The notes: a model not told the origin generated them from the letters alone. 64,000 nt of DNA from an uncultured bacterium (GCA_945828315.1 CALZQA010000001.1:33130-97129), one strand, 5' to 3'; numbered from the stretch's first letter, positions 8,650 to 18,897 are shown. Made by a program: numbers and translations.

Positions 8650-9861
8650 CTATAACGTTGTCCGCACCAGCTTCGGGCGGTAGCCCTCTTTCTCCAGCGT
8701 ACTCATGATCTGTTCCTTGTGCTCGGTTCCGAAACACTCCAACGTAATGCGCAGCTCCACTGCCGCGCTGCGGTTCGTGCTGACAAACTGATTGTGCTCC
8801 AGCTTGATGACATTGCCCTGCACGTCCGCGATGAGTCCGGACACCTTGCACAACTCGCCCGGCTTGTCGGGAAGCAGAACGGATACGGTAAAGATACGGT
8901 CGCGGAAGATCAGTCCCTGCTGGACAACGGAGGACATCGTGATCACGTCCATATTACCGCCACTCAGGATCGATACGACACGCTTATTTTTTGCCTTTAA
9001 TTTCTTTAGCGCTGCCACTGTTAAAAGTCCGGAGTTTTCCACGATCATCTTGTGGTTTTCCACCATGTCAAGGAATGCGACGATCAATTCATCATCCTCA
9101 ACGGTGATGATGTCATCCAGATTCTTCTTAATATATGGGAAGATCTTTTCACCCGGTGTCTTGACTGCCGTGCCGTCCGCGATGGTATTAACGGAAGGAA
9201 GTGTTGTCACCTTTCCTTCCTTAAAGGATTCCTGCATACAGTTTGCTCCGGCAGGCTCCACGCCAATCACCTTGATCTTGGGGTTTAACAGCTTTGCCAG
9301 TGTGGATACACCGGTGGCCAGTCCGCCTCCGCCGATAGGGACAAGAATATACTCCACCAAAGGCAGCTCCTTGAAGATCTCCATGGCGATCGTACCCTGT
9401 CCGGTGGCTACTGCCAGATCGTCAAAGGGGTGGATAAATGTATAGCCATGCTCCTTGGCAAGCTCCAACGCATGGGCACATGCCTCATCATACACATCTC
9501 CGTATAAGACGACATCAGCACCGTAGCTCTTTGTTCGATTTACCTTGATGAGCGGTGTCGTGGTAGGCATGACGATGGTCGCCTTACAGCCATAGCACTT
9601 TGCGGCGTACGCCACGCCCTGTGCATGGTTTCCCGCAGAAGCGGTGATCAGACCTCTGGCACGCTCCTCATCGGTGAGCGTACTGATCTTGTAATAAGCG
9701 CCGCGCACCTTGTATGCGCCCGTAAACTGCATGTTCTCCGGCTTTAAATATACTTTATTTCCGGTGAGGTTGCTCAGATAATCGCTGTAGACGAGCTTTG
9801 TCTCCAGCGTGACTTCCCGCACCTTCTCACTGGCTTCCTCAAATTTATCTAATGTCAACAT
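8650..9861 (-). CDS. ilvA: Threonine ammonia-lyase (threonine dehydratase)
   Basis: A 403-residue PLP enzyme that deaminates threonine to 2-oxobutyrate, feeding isoleucine synthesis or propionate formation. PLP lysine in FTGAYKVRGAYYKI (about residue 47), SAGNHAQGVA substrate loop and GGGGLATG phosphate loop are present. The C-terminal ~80 residues (from RDRIFTVSVLLPDKPGEL) form one ACT regulatory domain. The start at 9861 follows AAAGGGA; it lies 1 nt after the ftsY stop, so it is coupled to ftsY. The short ACT-containing form is typical of Clostridia, so catabolic (TdcB-like) versus biosynthetic use is open. Confidence 0.93.
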   Translation of the reverse strand: MLTLDKFEEASEKVREVTLETKLVYSDYLSNLTGNKVYLKPENMQFTGAYKVRGAYYKISTLTDEERARGLITASAGNHAQGVAYAAKCYGCKATIVMPTTTPLIKVNRTKSYGADVVLYGDVYDEACAHALELAKEHGYTFIHPFDDLAVATGQGTIAMEIFKELPLVEYILVPIGGGGLATGVSTLAKLLNPKIKVIGVEPAGANCMQESFKEGKVTTLPSVNTIADGTAVKTPGEKIFPYIKKNLDDIITVEDDELIVAFLDMVENHKMIVENSGLLTVAALKKLKAKNKRVVSILSGGNMDVITMSSVVQQGLIFRDRIFTVSVLLPDKPGELCKVSGLIADVQGNVIKLEHNQFVSTNRSAAVELRITLECFGTEHKEQIMSTLEKEGYRPKLVRTTL

Positions 9862-9862
9862 T

Positions 9863-10813
9863 CTAATCATCCCTTTCAGGCGCTCTGTCAAAGAGTGCAT
9901 TCACAAAATCATTTGAATCAAACTTCTGGAGATCATCAATGGACTCACCCACACCGATATATTTCACCGGTATACCCAGCTCTGACTGGATCGCCACCGC
10001 GATCCCTCCCTTTGCCGTGCCGTCCATCTTCGTCAGGATGATACCTGTGATGTCCGCCACCTCCGCAAACTGTTTCGCCTGCGCCAGCGCATTCTGTCCG
10101 GTAGTGCCGTCCAGAACGACCAGTGTCTCCCGAAAAGCCTCCGGATACTCCCGGTCAATGATACGATTGATCTTGCGCAGCTCCTCCATGAGATTTTTCT
10201 TATTGTGCAAACGTCCTGCCGTATCACACAGGAGTACGTCCGCATGGCGCGCTTTCGCTGCCGCCACCGCATCATAGACAACGGCTGCCGGGTCTGCGCC
10301 CTCCTGTCCGCCGATCATCTCCACGCCGGCGCGATTTGCCCACTCTTCCAGCTGGCTTCCCGCCGCTGCACGGAAAGTATCCGCCGCAGCCAGAACAACC
10401 TTTTTTCCCTGGGCCTTGAGCTTGCCCGCCAGTTTTCCAACGGATGTGGTCTTTCCCACACCGTTCACGCCGATGACCATGACCACGGACTGTTCGTTTT
10501 CAAAGCGATACGCTGTCTCGCCTACGTCCATCTGCTTTTTGATGCTCTCGATCAGCAGTTCCTTGCAGTCTGCAGGCTCCTTGATATGCTGCTCCTTCAC
10601 CTGCTGCTTTAAATTTTCGATGATCTCCTCCGTGGCATGGACACCCAAATCGCCCATGACTAAGATCTCCTCGATCTCCTCATAAAAATCATCATCAATA
10701 TGGGAAAAACCGCTAAATACAGAGTCGATTCCTCTTACGATATTGTCTCTGGTCTTTGTGAGTCCTGCTACCAGCCTGCCAAAAAAACCTTTTTTCTTTT
10801 CTTCCTGCTCCAT
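9863..10813 (-). CDS. ftsY: Signal recognition particle receptor FtsY
   Basis: The SRP receptor GTPase, 316 residues: short charged N-terminus, N domain and G domain with P-loop GVNGVGKTTSVGKLAG (about 121-136), DTAGRLHNKKNLMEEL and TKMDGTAKGG. It lacks a long acidic A domain, as usual in Firmicutes. I chose ATG 10813 because GGAGG lies 6 nt upstream; an ATG 12 bp earlier overlaps that site. It is 49 bp downstream of smc. Confidence 0.97.
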   Translation of the reverse strand: MEQEEKKKGFFGRLVAGLTKTRDNIVRGIDSVFSGFSHIDDDFYEEIEEILVMGDLGVHATEEIIENLKQQVKEQHIKEPADCKELLIESIKKQMDVGETAYRFENEQSVVMVIGVNGVGKTTSVGKLAGKLKAQGKKVVLAAADTFRAAAGSQLEEWANRAGVEMIGGQEGADPAAVVYDAVAAAKARHADVLLCDTAGRLHNKKNLMEELRKINRIIDREYPEAFRETLVVLDGTTGQNALAQAKQFAEVADITGIILTKMDGTAKGGIAVAIQSELGIPVKYIGVGESIDDLQKFDSNDFVNALFDRAPERDD

Positions 10814-10862
10814 ACTTGCCTCCATATGCTAACTATTCAGATTGATTCACAAACTGCCGCAT

Positions 10863-13800
10863 TTATTTGTCCAGATCCGCTTCGATCAGATTCACGGATA
10901 CAAGCGTGGAAACGCCCTTCTCCTGCATGGTGATACCGTACAGACGATCCGCCGCATTCATCGTACCGCGCCGGTGCGTGATAACGATAAACTGCGTATT
11001 TTTCGTCAACTTATGCAGATATTTTGCAAACCGGTCCACATTCGGATCGTCCAGCGCCGCCTCGATCTCGTCCAACAGACAGAACGGTGACGGCTTTAAG
11101 TTCTGGATCGCAAACAGCAAAGCGATGGCTGTCAGCGCTTTCTCTCCACCGGAGAGCTGCATCATATTCTGCAGCTTCTTTCCGGGCGGCTGGGCGATGA
11201 TGCGGATTCCGCAATCCAAAAGATCGTGTTCCTCATCCTCCACCAGCTCCAGCGTACCTTTTCCACCTCCGAAAAGATCCTTGAACGCCTTGTCAAACTC
11301 CCGCTGAATATCTGCAAACTTCTCCGTAAACTGCTTGCGCATTCCCGCATCCAGATCCTCGATGATCTTCATCAGCGTCTGCTCCGCCTCGATCAGGTCA
11401 TCATGCTGCGTCTTTAAGAACGTATAACGCTCATCCAGCTCCTTGAAATCCTCGATGGCATTGACATTGACATCCCCCAGCTTCCGGATCTCGTCCTTGA
11501 CTCCCGCGATCAGCTTTTTCAGCTCCGGCAGCGTGTGAGTATCCTCGCTGCGCAGTGCAAGGGCATTATGGTAGGTCAGCTCATACTCATTCCACATGTA
11601 CGAAGTCTGATATTCCTTTGCCTCGGTGAGCTTTTCCTGCCCGTTGTTCAGGCGGAAGATCTCTTTTTCCAGATTACCGATCTGAGCGGACAGCTCATCA
11701 TTCTTCTGATAAAAGCTCTTGTTGTCTTCAGAGAGTGCTTCTTTTTTCGCCAACGCATCCTTCAGCTGTTGCTCCAGACGTGCATAGTTATCGTCCCCGG
11801 CAAGGATCGTCTGCCGGATCTGTTCGATCTGCGCTGCCTTTTGCTCTACATCCTCCTTGGACTGGGTCAACCCTTCTGTCAGTTGTACAGCTTCATCTGC
11901 AAGTTTCTGCAGTTCACCGTTCACACGGTCAAGATTCTCCTGCACAAATCCGATCTTCTGACGGAAATTCGATTCGTCGATCTGGATCGCGGAAAATTCC
12001 TTCGTCGCGCTCTCCTCCAGATAGATCTGTTCGTCCAAAACGGCCTGCAGGCGTTCGCTCTCTTCTTCGATCTCTTTCTGGCGCTTGTCCGCATCTGAAA
12101 GTTCTCCAGCGATCTGCTCCTTGTCAAGCTCGATCTGCGCCTGCTGTGCTTCCAGTTCCTTTGCTTCCATGATCAGACCGGTGAATACCTTTTCGCTCTG
12201 CTCCTTCTGCTCCTTCGCGCGGTTGTAATTCAGCTTCGCGGTATTCGCTGCCAGATATCCCTGCTGCAATTTTTCCCGGGCTTCTTCCAGATCGCTCTTT
12301 AAAAGTTCCCGGGCTGTCTGGATATCCTCGATACGGCTTTTCTTCGCCGTAATCTCCTCCTGCAGCACTCCTATCACCTTTTCCAGTTCCTGAAGCTCAC
12401 GGTTTCGTCCCAGCAGATTGCTGTTATTCTTAAAGGCACCTCCTGCCATCGAACCGCCGGGGCTTAAATATTCTCCCTCCAGCGTTACGATATGTAAGGA
12501 ATAATGAAACTCCTTTGCCAGCGCGATCGCATGGTCAATGGTGTCCACGACCACTACACGCCCCAGAAGATATGCCATGACACCGTCATAAACGGCGTCT
12601 GTCTTTACCAGCTCATTTGCCATACCAAGCACACCGGGCTTGCCCAGTGCCTTTGTATATTTGCTGTTGTCGCCACCCTTCACACTTGTCAGCGGAAGGA
12701 ACGTCGCGCGTCCCAGCCGGTTTTTCTTCAGGTAAGAAATGAGTTCCTTGGCAGTTGCCTCGTCCTCAGTGACAACATTCTGGATATTGCCTCCCAGAGC
12801 GGTCTCCACCGCTGTCTCATATTTTTTCTCTACCTTCATGAGATCGGCTACGACACCGTGAATACCGGAGATCTCATCCTTTTTCTCCATGACGCGGCGC
12901 ACACTGCCACCGTAACCTTCGTAACGCTCGGCGATGTTCTGCAGTGACTCCAGACGTGACTGTTTCTTATGGAAGGAAACAGTTGCCTCCTCCAGTTCAC
13001 TGCGGGTAGTGCCAAGCTTTTTCTGCCATTCGTTCTCCTTCTCCTCCAGTGATGCGATCTCCTGCTGCAGATCGGCATTCCGGTTCTGAACCGTTTTTAA
13101 TTCTTCCTCACAGCGCACCAGTTCCTGCTCAAAGCCTGATTCCTCACTCTTGCGCTGCAGGCGACGTTTAGTCAGCTGTGCTTTCTGGATATTGATCTGC
13201 TCCAGCATCGTATCGTATTTCTGACCCTTGGACTTGATATTACCTCGATGATTCAGCAACTCGATGATCTCGTTTTTGCCCTTTTCGATGCATGTATTGC
13301 ATTCACTGATCTTTGCCTGCACTTCAGACAGCCGTTCCTGCAACGCCTGCCTCTTTTTCGTGATAGCAGAAAGCTGCTCATCCAGACTTGCCTTTTCCTC
13401 CTCATAGGAAGTTTTCTGACCCTCTCGCTCTGCGCGCTCCGTCTCAATCGCGCTCATCCGGCTGCGATAGTGCTCATCGGACATCTGTGCCGTGTGGATC
13501 TGCTCCTTTAAAACATTGATCTCACCTTCCAGTTTACCCTTGGTGACACTGGTGCCTGCGATCTCATCACGGGTAGCAGTGATCTGCTCGTCCATCGCAC
13601 GGATCGTATCCTGCAACTCGTTATAGGCTGTCTCATTCTGTGTTTTCTTTTCCTTTGTATTTGCCAACTGTTCTGCCGCGATCCGGTACTTTTCCTCCAG
13701 CGATCTTGCCTGTTCTTCCATCTGGTCCATTTCCATCAGGAACGAGTTGACATCATAATTTTTCAGTTCTTCTTTTTTCTTTAAATAAATGCGTGCTTTT

Positions 13801-14429
13801 TCCGCCTGGCGCTCCAACGGTCCGATCTGACGCTCTAACTCTGCCAGAATATCATTGATGCGCACCAGATTCTCCCGCTCGGAATCCAGCTTCTTCTGTG
13901 TCGTTGCTTTTCTGCGCTTGAACTTTACGATACCTGCTGCTTCATCAAACAGCTCGCGGCGCTCCTCCGGCCGGCCGCTGAGGATCTTATCGATCTGGCC
14001 CTGCCCGATGATGGAGTAGCCCTCCTTGCCGATACCGGTATCGTAAAACAGTTCGTTAACATCCTTCAAGCGGCAGGGACTGCCGTTCAGCAGATATTCA
14101 CTCTCACCGGAACGGTATACACGCCGGGCGATCGTCACCTCATTATAATCTACCGGGAGCTGATGGTCGGAATTGTCCATCGTGATCGCCACATATGCGT
14201 AGCTGAGCGGCTTGCGGTTTTCTGTTCCAGCAAAGATGACATCCTGCATACTGGCACCGCGCAGCTGTTTGGCACTCTGTTCCCCCAGCACCCAACGGAC
14301 CGCATCTGCAACGTTGCTCTTTCCGGAACCGTTCGGACCCACAATGCCTGTGATTCCATTATGGAAGTCAAACACCAGCTTATTGGCAAAGGATTTAAAT
14401 CCATGGATCTCTATACTTTTTAAATACAT
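10863..14429 (-). CDS. smc: Chromosome segregation protein SMC
   Basis: A 1188-residue condensin ATPase that compacts and segregates the chromosome with ScpA/ScpB. Head: Walker A GPNGSGKSNVADAVRW (about 32-47). Two long coiled coils flank the hinge (about 510-640, with YGGSVRRVM and VVADLM). C-terminal head: signature LSGGEKALTAIALLFA and Walker B PFCLLDEIEAALDD. The start overlaps the rnc stop by 10 bp and has a GGAGGG site. The order rnc-smc-ftsY is the standard Firmicutes one. Confidence 0.98.
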   Translation of the reverse strand: MYLKSIEIHGFKSFANKLVFDFHNGITGIVGPNGSGKSNVADAVRWVLGEQSAKQLRGASMQDVIFAGTENRKPLSYAYVAITMDNSDHQLPVDYNEVTIARRVYRSGESEYLLNGSPCRLKDVNELFYDTGIGKEGYSIIGQGQIDKILSGRPEERRELFDEAAGIVKFKRRKATTQKKLDSERENLVRINDILAELERQIGPLERQAEKARIYLKKKEELKNYDVNSFLMEMDQMEEQARSLEEKYRIAAEQLANTKEKKTQNETAYNELQDTIRAMDEQITATRDEIAGTSVTKGKLEGEINVLKEQIHTAQMSDEHYRSRMSAIETERAEREGQKTSYEEEKASLDEQLSAITKKRQALQERLSEVQAKISECNTCIEKGKNEIIELLNHRGNIKSKGQKYDTMLEQINIQKAQLTKRRLQRKSEESGFEQELVRCEEELKTVQNRNADLQQEIASLEEKENEWQKKLGTTRSELEEATVSFHKKQSRLESLQNIAERYEGYGGSVRRVMEKKDEISGIHGVVADLMKVEKKYETAVETALGGNIQNVVTEDEATAKELISYLKKNRLGRATFLPLTSVKGGDNSKYTKALGKPGVLGMANELVKTDAVYDGVMAYLLGRVVVVDTIDHAIALAKEFHYSLHIVTLEGEYLSPGGSMAGGAFKNNSNLLGRNRELQELEKVIGVLQEEITAKKSRIEDIQTARELLKSDLEEAREKLQQGYLAANTAKLNYNRAKEQKEQSEKVFTGLIMEAKELEAQQAQIELDKEQIAGELSDADKRQKEIEEESERLQAVLDEQIYLEESATKEFSAIQIDESNFRQKIGFVQENLDRVNGELQKLADEAVQLTEGLTQSKEDVEQKAAQIEQIRQTILAGDDNYARLEQQLKDALAKKEALSEDNKSFYQKNDELSAQIGNLEKEIFRLNNGQEKLTEAKEYQTSYMWNEYELTYHNALALRSEDTHTLPELKKLIAGVKDEIRKLGDVNVNAIEDFKELDERYTFLKTQHDDLIEAEQTLMKIIEDLDAGMRKQFTEKFADIQREFDKAFKDLFGGGKGTLELVEDEEHDLLDCGIRIIAQPPGKKLQNMMQLSGGEKALTAIALLFAIQNLKPSPFCLLDEIEAALDDPNVDRFAKYLHKLTKNTQFIVITHRRGTMNAADRLYGITMQEKGVSTLVSVNLIEADLDK

Positions 14430-15124
14430 GCATTCCCTCCGTTTAAGCCGCGAAGCTTTAACAACGTCTCATAGGCCGCCTGCTGCTCTGCTGCTTTTTT
14501 TGTTGGTCCCTCGCCGATGCCAAGCCTGTCCTCACCCACATAGGCTGCCACCACAAAATGCTTGTTGTGATCAGGGCCCTCCTCTCGCACCAGTTCATAA
14601 TGCAGACTTCCCTTGTTGCTGCTCTGTACTTCCTCCTGAAGGATAGTCTTGCTATCATAAAAGAGCTGTTTATGCTCTGTATCTGTCAGTATATACTTGG
14701 AGATAAACTCCTTTGCACTAGCAAAACCACCATCCAGATAAATGGCACCGATCACTGCCTCCAGCGCATCGGATAAAATGGATTTTCTCGTACGTCCACC
14801 GGTCATATCCTCTCCTTTTCCAAGCAGAAGATAGTCCCCCAGATGCAGCGGTTGTGTACAAAACGCCAATGTCGGCTCGCACACAAGACTCGCCCGCAGC
14901 TTGGTCAGCTCCCCTTCCGGAAGGTCCGGATACTTTTGAAACAAAAATTCGCTGGACACGATCTCAAGCACCGCATCACCCAAAAACTCCAGACGTTCGT
15001 TATCGGATCCTTTTTTCATATGTTTTTCATTTGCATATGAGCTGTGCGTCAGTGCCTGCGTCAACAGTCCTTCCTCTTTGAACTGATAACCGATCACTGA
15101 CTGTAATTCCCTTGGTCTTTTCAC
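14420..15124 (-). CDS. rnc: Ribonuclease III
   Basis: Double-strand RNA endonuclease for rRNA and mRNA processing, 234 residues: catalytic domain with signature ERLEFLGDAVLE (acidic metal ligands) and a C-terminal dsRNA-binding domain (about 155-228, GIGEGPTKKAAEQQAA). I chose a GTG start at 15124, preceded by AAAGGAGGAACCGA; the ATG at 15148 has no site and lies next to the T-tract of a terminator. It overlaps smc by 10 bp. Confidence 0.95.
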   Translation of the reverse strand: MKRPRELQSVIGYQFKEEGLLTQALTHSSYANEKHMKKGSDNERLEFLGDAVLEIVSSEFLFQKYPDLPEGELTKLRASLVCEPTLAFCTQPLHLGDYLLLGKGEDMTGGRTRKSILSDALEAVIGAIYLDGGFASAKEFISKYILTDTEHKQLFYDSKTILQEEVQSSNKGSLHYELVREEGPDHNKHFVVAAYVGEDRLGIGEGPTKKAAEQQAAYETLLKLRGLNGGNACI

Positions 15125-15150
15125 TCGGTTCCTCCTTTTCCCTGACATGA

Positions 15151-15185
15151 GAAAAAACGGAGGTGCCTCTTGTCAGCGCCTCCGT
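15151..15185 (-). terminator. Terminator after acpP
   Basis: Minus strand: 10-bp stem with one G-U pair (15176-15185 with 15157-15166), 9-nt loop and TTTTTT tail. It ends the plsX-acpP unit. As rnc begins right behind it and no good separate rnc promoter was seen, some read-through probably feeds rnc-smc-ftsY. Confidence 0.85.
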
Positions 15186-15201
15186 CTCTTGCTTCACGAA
15201 A

Positions 15202-15432
15202 TTAGTTCAATGCATTTTTGATCTGCTCAACTGCATCGCCTACTGTGCTGATCTTTTCTGCTTCCTCGGTAGGGATCTCAATATCGAACTCCTCCTCGAT
15301 ACCCATGATGATCTGGAAAATATCCAGTGAGTCTGCTCCAAGATCATCAATGAAAGTAGTGTCCTCTGAGATCTCATCCTCGTCTACATTCAACACTTCC
15401 ACAATAATTTTCTTAAGCTTTTCCAGTTCCAT
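15202..15432 (-). CDS. acpP: Acyl carrier protein
   Basis: A 76-residue acidic carrier of fatty acid intermediates. The phosphopantetheine serine is in LGADSLD. I chose ATG 15432 ([10 protein letters not shown]) with GGAAGGA upstream; the longer frame to 15501 adds a basic, non-family extension that overlaps the end of plsX. It is 22 bp after plsX, so both lipid genes are co-transcribed. Confidence 0.97.
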   Translation of the reverse strand: MELEKLKKIIVEVLNVDEDEISEDTTFIDDLGADSLDIFQIIMGIEEEFDIEIPTEEAEKISTVGDAVEQIKNALN

Positions 15433-15454
15433 TTGTTCGTCCTTCCCTTTCTGT

Positions 15455-16495
15455 TTATGATTCCTTATTTTTATTTTCTTCATCGCTACCCTGTGCGACA
15501 ATATTTTCTTTGATCTTGTCGTTGATCGCCTGCTCCTTAAAGGTCACACACTGGATGATCGAATTTTTCACTTCGATCGCCTTCGCACTGCCGTGTGTCT
15601 TCACGACCAGACCCTTACATCCCAAAAGCGGTGCCCCTCCGTAAGCAGTGGCATCAAAGCTCTTCAGCGTCTTTTTCAGTGCCGGCTTCGCCAGCGCCGC
15701 ACCGATCGTACTTGTCACCGTACTCGTAAGACCTTTTTTGATGACACCGATCAATGTGCCTGCAAGACCCTCATACAACTTTAAGATCACATTTCCGACA
15801 AATGCTTCACAGACGATCACGTCCGCAGCTCCGTGCGGGATCTCCCGTGCCTCAATGCTTCCAATAAAATTGATGCCCGGACATTTCTTTAAGAGCGGAA
15901 ACGTCTCCTTCACAAGTGCATTTCCTTTCTCTTCCTCCGCGCCGATATTTACGATCGCCACCCGCGGATTTTTGATGCCAACCACATGCTCCATATAAAT
16001 GGCACCCATCTGTGCAAACTGCACCAGATGAGACGCTCTGGCATCCACATTCGCTCCGCAGTCGATCAGCAGAGATACGCCTTTTTCCGTGGGGATTAAC
16101 GGTGCCAGAGGCGGCCGTTCAATACCTCTGATCCTGCCGACGATCAGCTGTCCGCCTGCGAGTACAGCACCGGTGCTTCCTGCTGATACAAATGCATCTG
16201 CTTCGTCATGCTTTACCATATTCAGGCCGACTACGATTGATGAATCTTTTTTCTTTCGGATCGCCGCTACCGGCGGTTCTGCCATCTCAATGATCTCGGT
16301 TGCATTTTTGATCTCAATCTGATCCTTCGGATAATCATACTGCGCAAGCTCTTTTGCCACAGCGCTCTCCTGTCCAACCAGTGTTACCTTAATATCGGAG
16401 CGTTCTTTTACGGCGTCGATCGCACCTTTTACGATTTCAGCCGGTGCATTGTCTCCACCCATGGCATCCAATACCACATGAACTTTTTCTGACAT
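15455..16495 (-). CDS. plsX: Phosphate acyltransferase PlsX
   Basis: PlsX converts acyl-ACP to acyl-phosphate, the first step of phospholipid synthesis in Firmicutes, and binds the membrane peripherally. The 346 residues include [19 protein letters not shown] at the N-terminus and the [12 protein letters not shown] segment typical of the family. The ATG at 16495 has AGGAGG 6 nt upstream. It has its own promoter and is followed by acpP. No FapR site could be confidently read. Confidence 0.96.
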   Translation of the reverse strand: MSEKVHVVLDAMGGDNAPAEIVKGAIDAVKERSDIKVTLVGQESAVAKELAQYDYPKDQIEIKNATEIIEMAEPPVAAIRKKKDSSIVVGLNMVKHDEADAFVSAGSTGAVLAGGQLIVGRIRGIERPPLAPLIPTEKGVSLLIDCGANVDARASHLVQFAQMGAIYMEHVVGIKNPRVAIVNIGAEEEKGNALVKETFPLLKKCPGINFIGSIEAREIPHGAADVIVCEAFVGNVILKLYEGLAGTLIGVIKKGLTSTVTSTIGAALAKPALKKTLKSFDATAYGGAPLLGCKGLVVKTHGSAKAIEVKNSIIQCVTFKEQAINDKIKENIVAQGSDEENKNKES

Positions 16496-16536
16496 ATGAT
16501 TCCTCCTCATGCGCTAAGGTCAGCGCGTCTAAAAGG

Positions 16537-16565
16537 AATATACTATAAGTCATTCTAAAAAGCAA
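16537..16565 (-). promoter_or_regulatory. Sigma-A promoter of plsX-acpP
   Basis: Minus strand TTGCTT (16560-16565), 17 bp, TATATT (16537-16542), about 40 bp before plsX. A small hairpin (GCGCT/AGCGC) lies in the leader. Confidence 0.65.
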
Positions 16566-16587
16566 CAGAAAATATTCTTCTCACGAC

Positions 16588-16617
16588 AAAAAAAAGAGCC
16601 GCAAGCGACTCTTTTTT
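16588..16617. terminator. Bidirectional terminator after rpmF
   Basis: An A-tract, a short stem with one G-U pair (GAGTCG/CGGCTC) closed by a CTTG loop, and a T-tract occur symmetrically. It ends the DUF177-rpmF transcript and separates it from the plsX promoter. Confidence 0.85.
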
Positions 16618-16625
16618 CAAACTTA

Positions 16626-16805
16626 TTAGTCCTGAGGAATGATCTCTTTCTTGTTATATGTTCCACAGTTCTTGCAAACTCTGTGAGGCATCATCAGCTC
16701 TCCGCACTTGCTGCACTTTACTAAAGTAGGAGCAGTCATTTTCCAGTTTGCTCTTCTCCTATCACGTCTACCTTTTGAAGACTTATTCTTGGGACAGATT
16801 GACAT
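16626..16805 (-). CDS. rpmF: 50S ribosomal protein L32
   Basis: A 59-residue L32 beginning MSICPKNKSSKGRRDRRRAN, with a zinc ribbon CSKCGELMMPHRVCKNCG, so this is the zinc-binding form. The ATG at 16805 has AGGAGG upstream; a longer frame is not family-like. It lies 4 bp after the DUF177 gene, a pairing conserved across bacteria. Confidence 0.97.
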   Translation of the reverse strand: MSICPKNKSSKGRRDRRRANWKMTAPTLVKCSKCGELMMPHRVCKNCGTYNKKEIIPQD

Positions 16806-16809
16806 TCGG

Positions 16810-17343
16810 TTACACCTCCTTAAACTTATTAAACACATCCTGAAACTGTGCCATGCGTGGATCTAACTCTCCCTGCTCACAGTCGCAGGTCGCTAAATTC
16901 AAATTTGTGCCGCATTTCGGACAGATCCCTTTACAATCGGGTCTGCACAAAACCTTTGCCGGCCAGTTCACCAAAATCTCATTAAAGATCAGCCGATCCA
17001 CATCCAGTACGCGCTCCTCATCAATGTAAGAAGCCGCCTCATCGCTGTCGTCCTCCGTCTCTTCAGAGACATCTGCCAGAGATACTGTCTTTTCTATCTC
17101 AAAATGAAAAGGAACATCAACCTCCTGCAAACAGCGGTCACATGGAATCTGAACCGTCACATCTCCTTCGCCCGAAAGTCGCAGCCGCTTGCCTTCCTCG
17201 TTGGCGATCGTCAGATTGAATGGTTCACCTGCCTGAATAGGAAATGTTCCCTGACGGGACTGAAACTCTGCCATGTCTATATGGACTTTTCTGGTCACTT
17301 CCTTATTGTCTAAGGAATATACATCGGAAATATCTAATTTCAT
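16810..17343 (-). CDS. DUF177 (YceD) family protein
   Basis: A 177-residue protein of the DUF177/YceD family, linked in other organisms to 23S rRNA and ribosome assembly and almost always encoded before rpmF. It shows CDRCL in the middle and a C-terminal CRPDCKGICPKCGTNLN cysteine cluster that probably binds zinc. The start at 17343 follows TAGGAGA. Its molecular role in Clostridia is not established. Confidence 0.92.
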   Translation of the reverse strand: MKLDISDVYSLDNKEVTRKVHIDMAEFQSRQGTFPIQAGEPFNLTIANEEGKRLRLSGEGDVTVQIPCDRCLQEVDVPFHFEIEKTVSLADVSEETEDDSDEAASYIDEERVLDVDRLIFNEILVNWPAKVLCRPDCKGICPKCGTNLNLATCDCEQGELDPRMAQFQDVFNKFKEV

Positions 17344-17370
17344 GGTCAGTCTCCTATCCACACTTTTCCT

Positions 17371-17399
17371 ATTATATCTATCGCGAAAAAATTTGTCAA
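17371..17399 (-). promoter_or_regulatory. Consensus sigma-A promoter of DUF177-rpmF
   Basis: Minus strand TTGACA (17394-17399), exactly 17 bp, TATAAT (17371-17376): a perfect consensus, about 28 bp before the DUF177 start. It fits the high output needed for a ribosomal protein. Confidence 0.92.
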
Positions 17400-17442
17400 C
17401 AATATTTTTTGCTGTATCAGCATTTTCTTTAAAATTTTACTG

Positions 17443-18636
17443 TTACTTTAATAATGCGACGGTCTCGCGGGCGATCGCAAGCTCCTCGTTTGTCGGAACG
17501 ACCCATACCGGAACCTTAGAATCAGGTGTAGAGATCGCAACCTCTTTTCCTCTGGTCTTATCATTCACTTCATCGTCCAGCGTAATGCCTAAGTATCCCA
17601 GACGGCTGACGATCTTGCGGCGAACGATCTCATCATTCTCACCGAGTCCTGCTGTAAATGCGATGGCATCCACACCGTTCATTGCAGCCACATAGGAACC
17701 GATATACTTCAGTACGCGATAGCAGAAAACATCAACTGCCATCTCACAGCGCTCATTGCCGGCTGCAGCGCCCGCCTGCAGATCACGGAAATCTGAGGAT
17801 ACGCCGGACAGTCCCTGTACGCCGGACTTCTTATTTAATACTTCCATGATGCCATTGATATCCAGGTTCTCCTTCTTGCAAATGAACTCCATAACAGAAG
17901 GATCAATGTCACCGGAACGGGTTCCCATGATCAGACCCTCTAACGGAGAGAGGCCCATGGAGGTATCTACTGATTTACCACCGTCTACTGCGCAGACAGA
18001 TGATCCGTTTCCAAGGTGGCAAACGATGATCTTCAAATCCTCGATCGGCTTTCCTAAAAGCTCAGCCATACGCTTTGATACAAAGCTGTGACTGGTGCCG
18101 TGGAAACCGTATTTACGTACTTTATATTTCTCATAATACTCATAAGGGATTCCGTACATATATGCCTCCAGAGGCATGGTCTGATGAAATGCAGTATCAA
18201 ACACGCCTGCCATCGGAGTATTCGGCATCAATTCCTGACATGCACGCACACCGATCAAGTTTGCCGGATTGTGAAGAGGTGCCAGATCGCTGCACTCCTC
18301 AACTGCTTTGATAACATCGTCATTGATCAGTGTTGAGCAGGCAAATTTTTCGCCGCCGTGGACCAGACGATGTCCGACAGCACCGATCTCGTCGAGGCTC
18401 TTAATGACACCGGTCTTCTCATTGGTCAATGCATCGATCACATACTGAATGGCCTGCTTGTGGGTGGGCATGTCCAGATTGCTGATCTCTTTCTCGCCGC
18501 CCGCCGGAGTGTATACTAATCTTCCATCAATTCCGATACGCTCACACAGTCCCTTTGCAAGCACCTGCTCTGTCTCGGAATCAATGACCTGATATTTCAG
18601 TGAAGAGCTTCCACAGTTGATAACTAATACATTCAT
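17443..18636 (-). CDS. ackA: Acetate kinase
   Basis: AckA converts acetyl phosphate and ADP to acetate and ATP, the main energy-conserving step of acetate fermentation. 397 residues with [10 protein letters not shown] at the N-terminus, [17 protein letters not shown] and GTRSGDIDP motifs. ATG 18636 has AAAGGAGAAAG upstream. No pta gene is adjacent, so phosphotransacetylase must be elsewhere. It is divergent from tmcAL. Confidence 0.97.
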   Translation of the reverse strand: MNVLVINCGSSSLKYQVIDSETEQVLAKGLCERIGIDGRLVYTPAGGEKEISNLDMPTHKQAIQYVIDALTNEKTGVIKSLDEIGAVGHRLVHGGEKFACSTLINDDVIKAVEECSDLAPLHNPANLIGVRACQELMPNTPMAGVFDTAFHQTMPLEAYMYGIPYEYYEKYKVRKYGFHGTSHSFVSKRMAELLGKPIEDLKIIVCHLGNGSSVCAVDGGKSVDTSMGLSPLEGLIMGTRSGDIDPSVMEFICKKENLDINGIMEVLNKKSGVQGLSGVSSDFRDLQAGAAAGNERCEMAVDVFCYRVLKYIGSYVAAMNGVDAIAFTAGLGENDEIVRRKIVSRLGYLGITLDDEVNDKTRGKEVAISTPDSKVPVWVVPTNEELAIARETVALLK

Positions 18637-18697
18637 TTTACTTTCTCCTTTATTCTTTCTTTTTATTCTAATATAGTTGCAAATCACAGTTGAATTC

Positions 18698-18726
18698 ATT
18701 ATACGCCTTTTATTTCAAGTGGACAA
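18698..18726 (-). promoter_or_regulatory. Sigma-A promoter of ackA
   Basis: Minus strand TTGTCC (18721-18726), 17 bp, TATAAT (18698-18703), giving a leader of about 55 nt. Confidence 0.75.
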
Positions 18727-18739
18727 GTGCAAAAATGGA

Positions 18740-18850
18740 TGTTATCATAGTTTTATACTGTTTTTTATTGATTTTTGATGTATTTTTTTGCATACACTAT
18801 TGTTTTTGTGTTTGTTTTATTTTTAACAATCTTTGTTTTTGTTGGTTTTC
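18740..18850 (+). other. T-rich tract in the ackA/tmcAL divergent region, with a weak tmcAL promoter
   Basis: About 110 bp of the plus strand are strongly T-rich with few other bases. A candidate plus-strand promoter, TTGATG (18775-18780), 17 bp, TATTGT (18798-18803), would serve tmcAL. Such tracts are usually curved or UP-like; the function here is not shown. Confidence 0.4.
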
Positions 18851-18897
18851 AAAGATTCAGAACCAAGACAATCAACATATCATGCAGGAGGTAAGCA

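Noticed and set aside
11535..12098. Long plus-strand open frame opposite smc
   Set aside because: It mirrors the strongly biased codons of the smc coiled coil and has no ribosome-binding site or family similarity.
18660..18690. Shared GCAACTATATTA word between the ackA and ireB leaders
   Set aside because: Similarity is short and A+T-rich, and in ackA it is not placed at a -10/-35 distance; probably chance.
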